Assembly: GCA_964497585.1 (NCBI GenBank)
Contig: CAZCDS010000019.1
Span: forward strand, 1 to 64,000
Direction: 5' to 3'
Source: CAZCDS01 sp964497585
GTDB lineage: Bacteria; Desulfobacterota; Desulfomonilia; Desulfomonilales; Desulfomonilaceae
DNA: 64,000 nt
How positions within the stretch are numbered: the stretch's first letter is position 1; each line of letters begins with the position of its first letter. The notes beneath the pieces are model-generated. The model saw nothing but the letters and a program-made list of their open reading frames with translations. It ran no database searches and was not told the DNA's origin. Below are positions 63,421 to 64,000 of this stretch, in pieces. Both the position numbers and the translations under genes were made by a program.

Positions 63421-63456
63421 AGACCCCCGAAAAAGGGTGTGCAAGTTCGGGGGTCT
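63421..63456 (+). terminator. Terminator of the tmRNA gene
   Basis: Arms AGACCCCCGAA (63421-63431) and TTCGGGGGTCT (63446-63456) form a perfect 11-base-pair stem with a 14-base loop. Only a few T follow (CTTC), so it may also act from the opposite strand. Confidence 0.7.
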
Positions 63457-63862
63457 CTTCGCGTCCGATGGGCTGAACAAACCGAGGGGCTGCCGTCCCC
63501 AGCTTCCACTTGCAGGCACTATAGTGGTCCTACAGACAGTTCCTGGGCAGGCTGCTCACTCTGCACCAGTTTCTTCTCAACAAGGGCAAGAAGATGCGGC
63601 ACCGCCATGAGTGAACCTGCTGAACGCAGTTAAAAGAGTTATGCGATAGGAGTCTGTGTCGAGGAAAGAAACGTGAAAAACCCCATGCGCCCGTCCACCT
63701 CCATAGCGACCGCTGCGTCAATCCCGATCCTGACTCTCCCCTTAGTCCTGCCTGGCCTTTCCTTCGGATGGAGCACCCGGAACACACCATCCGACAAGGA
63801 GGCAGAATAAGTACCTTGCATCACCAGAGAAAACGAGTATCCTTCAAGCGCGGAGGTTGGTC
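63457..63862. other. Intergenic stretch without a recognised gene
   Basis: Open frames on both strands lack family signals and ribosome sites. A GGAGG ribosome site just before 63863 belongs to the DUF433 gene. Confidence 0.4.
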
Positions 63863-64000
63863 ATGGACAAAGACGAACTTCTTCAACGAATTACCCGAGA
63901 CCCCAATATCTTTGGTGGTAAGCCCATCATCAGAGGTAGGCGTCTAGCTGTCGAGCATGTTCTTGAGATGCTCGATGCCGGAGATACTGTGAAAGATCTT
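63863..64000 (+). CDS. DUF433-family antitoxin-like protein, 3' end cut by window
   Basis: The first 46 residues are MDKDELLQRITRDPNIFGGK and continue PIIRGRRLAVEHVLEMLDAGDTVKDL, matching the DUF433 pattern I..DP.I.GGKP.IRG.R..V..VL.....G.....D. The ATG follows CGGAGGTTGGTC. DUF433 proteins usually act as antitoxins or regulators paired with a DUF5615 PIN-like toxin encoded directly downstream, which would lie outside the window. Confidence 0.85.
   Translation, partial: MDKDELLQRITRDPNIFGGKPIIRGRRLAVEHVLEMLDAGDTVKDL

Overview
The window is about 64 kb of fairly GC-rich chromosomal DNA from a Gram-negative bacterium. The best guess is a Desulfobacterota (former Deltaproteobacteria) lineage, perhaps close to Desulfomonile or Syntrophobacter. 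This is inference from gene content: a multi-PAS sigma-54 activator, PAS histidine kinases, a liv-type ABC transporter next to an acyl-CoA ligase, an FmdE-domain protein, two B12-binding radical SAM proteins, exported beta-barrel proteins and lipoproteins, and a tmRNA whose tag reads ANDYEYALAA. No prophage, insertion sequence, CRISPR array or tRNA gene was recognised, and the gene layout is ordinary chromosome.

Layout. 1-7.6 kb: a sigma-54 activator (cut by the window edge), an exported TPR protein behind a good sigma-54 promoter candidate, a dynamin-like membrane GTPase and a lone amino-acid-type binding protein. 7.6-17.5 kb: an exported DUF3160 protein, then a complete minus-strand livKHMGF-type transporter (binding protein, two permeases, two ATPases) ending in an AMP-forming acyl-CoA ligase. 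This suggests uptake of an organic acid followed by CoA activation. 17.7-30.1 kb: a ketopantoate-reductase-like enzyme, a radical SAM protein, a PilZ protein, a primase-like (AEP) protein, a MoxR/CoxE pair, an outer-membrane barrel, an amidase and a PAS histidine kinase.

30.4-50.8 kb: a large zinc-ribbon/degenerate-cyclase/ATPase/TPR protein that diverges from the histidine kinase, a second radical SAM protein, a membrane-anchored protein with a phospholipase C/P1-nuclease-like metal site, a Gly/Met/Tyr-rich protein, a lipid kinase, an AsmA-like giant, a LolA-like protein plus lipoprotein, a response regulator, a P1-type aminopeptidase plus hotdog thioesterase, and a zinc-ribbon protein that carries two copies of a helical module also found in the PilZ protein.

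51-58 kb: an arsenic/redox island read on the minus strand: ArsR repressor, DUF318 permease, small thioredoxin, exported thioredoxin, CcdA-like electron carrier, FmdE-domain protein and Acr3 arsenite pump. Near-identical inverted-repeat operators lie in front of arsR and of the permease, so ArsR probably controls both. 58-64 kb: a response regulator and soluble histidine kinase pair, ptsH-ptsI, smpB and the tmRNA gene with its terminator, and the start of a DUF433 antitoxin-like gene cut by the window end.
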